This document shows positions 63,946-64,000 of a stretch of 64,000 nucleotides of DNA, one piece after another. The notes beneath the pieces are model-generated. The model had not been told where the DNA came from. It was given only the letters and a program-made list of their open reading frames with translations, and ran no database searches. Source of the DNA: Bacteroidaceae bacterium (GTDB lineage Bacteria > Bacteroidota > Bacteroidia > Bacteroidales > Bacteroidaceae). Numbering within the stretch: position 1 is the stretch's first letter; the number at the start of each line of letters is the position of its first letter. The position numbers and the translations under genes are program-made. Location of the stretch: positions 20,170 to 84,169 of the forward strand of contig JAKSIO010000006.1 in assembly GCA_024398785.1 (NCBI GenBank), read 5' to 3'.

Positions 63946-64000
63946 TTATTCAGCTACGAAAGGATTGTAATCGATACGCTCACCACCGTGGTTCAGTTCG
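63946..64000 (-). CDS. C-terminus of an unidentified gene (runs off the window)
   Basis: On the minus strand the last bases read E-L-N-H-G-G-E-R-I-D-Y-N-P-F-V-A-E and then a TAA at 63946-63948. The frame is open to the window end. 17 residues are too few to name a family. The 130 nt between this gene and the K/H antiporter hold A/T-rich sequence, with an unclear hairpin near 63872-63892. Confidence 0.5.
   Translation of the reverse strand, partial: ELNHGGERIDYNPFVAE

Overview
The window looks like a chromosome segment of a member of the Bacteroidales, nearest in flavour to Prevotella or Bacteroides. The evidence is the gene content: fimbrillin-type and other SusD-era lipoproteins, OmpH/Skp, an OMP_b-brl-type giant barrel, the GGGtGRT/NifU-like pair, and an ATP synthase operon in the Bacteroidetes order. 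The promoters agree. Many starts are preceded by the Bacteroidetes -7 element TAnnTTTG, and Shine-Dalgarno sequences are generally absent. Three co-translated genes use TTG or GTG starts inside 4-nt overlaps. No phage, plasmid, insertion sequence or CRISPR array was seen.

Layout. 1-7500: end of an AraC-type regulator, a secreted Gly-rich protein, a small 11-residue-repeat protein, umuDC, an esterase / acyltransferase / twin-ABC ATPase operon, and a small membrane protein with an OmpH-like lipoprotein. 7632-13382: pepD and a compact his operon (hisG-hisD-hisC-hisB, minus strand). 13515-29009: the most unusual region. An AMP-forming acyl ligase is transcribed divergently from a long operon holding an acyl carrier protein, a small lipoprotein, a complete RND/MFP/TolC efflux system, a polytopic acyltransferase-like protein and four tandem paralogous lipoprotein alpha/beta-hydrolases. 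29006-33967: Gate-domain membrane protein, smpB, GGGtGRT/NifU-like pair, a lipoprotein and tatD. 33964-40812: a surface-glycan locus (flippase, three glycosyltransferases, an outer-membrane protein, a cupin-FemAB-like fusion). 40818-42383: two paralogous small outer-membrane proteins, then tRNA-Ser and tRNA-Glu. 42424-42827: a hairpin-rich repeat region without genes.

42825-49367: a LemA pair, pncC, then a Tat cluster in which tatA and tatC are followed by two proteins carrying twin-arginine segments, one of them a polytopic ferredoxin. 49431-49785: a MITE-like element with terminal inverted repeats around a 104-bp tandem repeat. 49844-52990: a large TonB-receptor-like barrel with a Gly/Met tail. 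53102-60080: the nine-gene ATP synthase operon. 60240-64000: fimbrillin-like lipoprotein, Ca/Na antiporter, K/H antiporter, and the C-terminus of an unidentified gene.

The best candidate for an undescribed system is the ligase-ACP-efflux-acyltransferase-hydrolase locus. It has the parts to activate an acyl group, carry it on a dedicated ACP, transfer it at the membrane, export a product, and act on it at the cell surface. It contains no ketosynthase, no NRPS module and no DltB-type MBOAT protein. All functional calls here come from reading the sequence alone. No database search was run.
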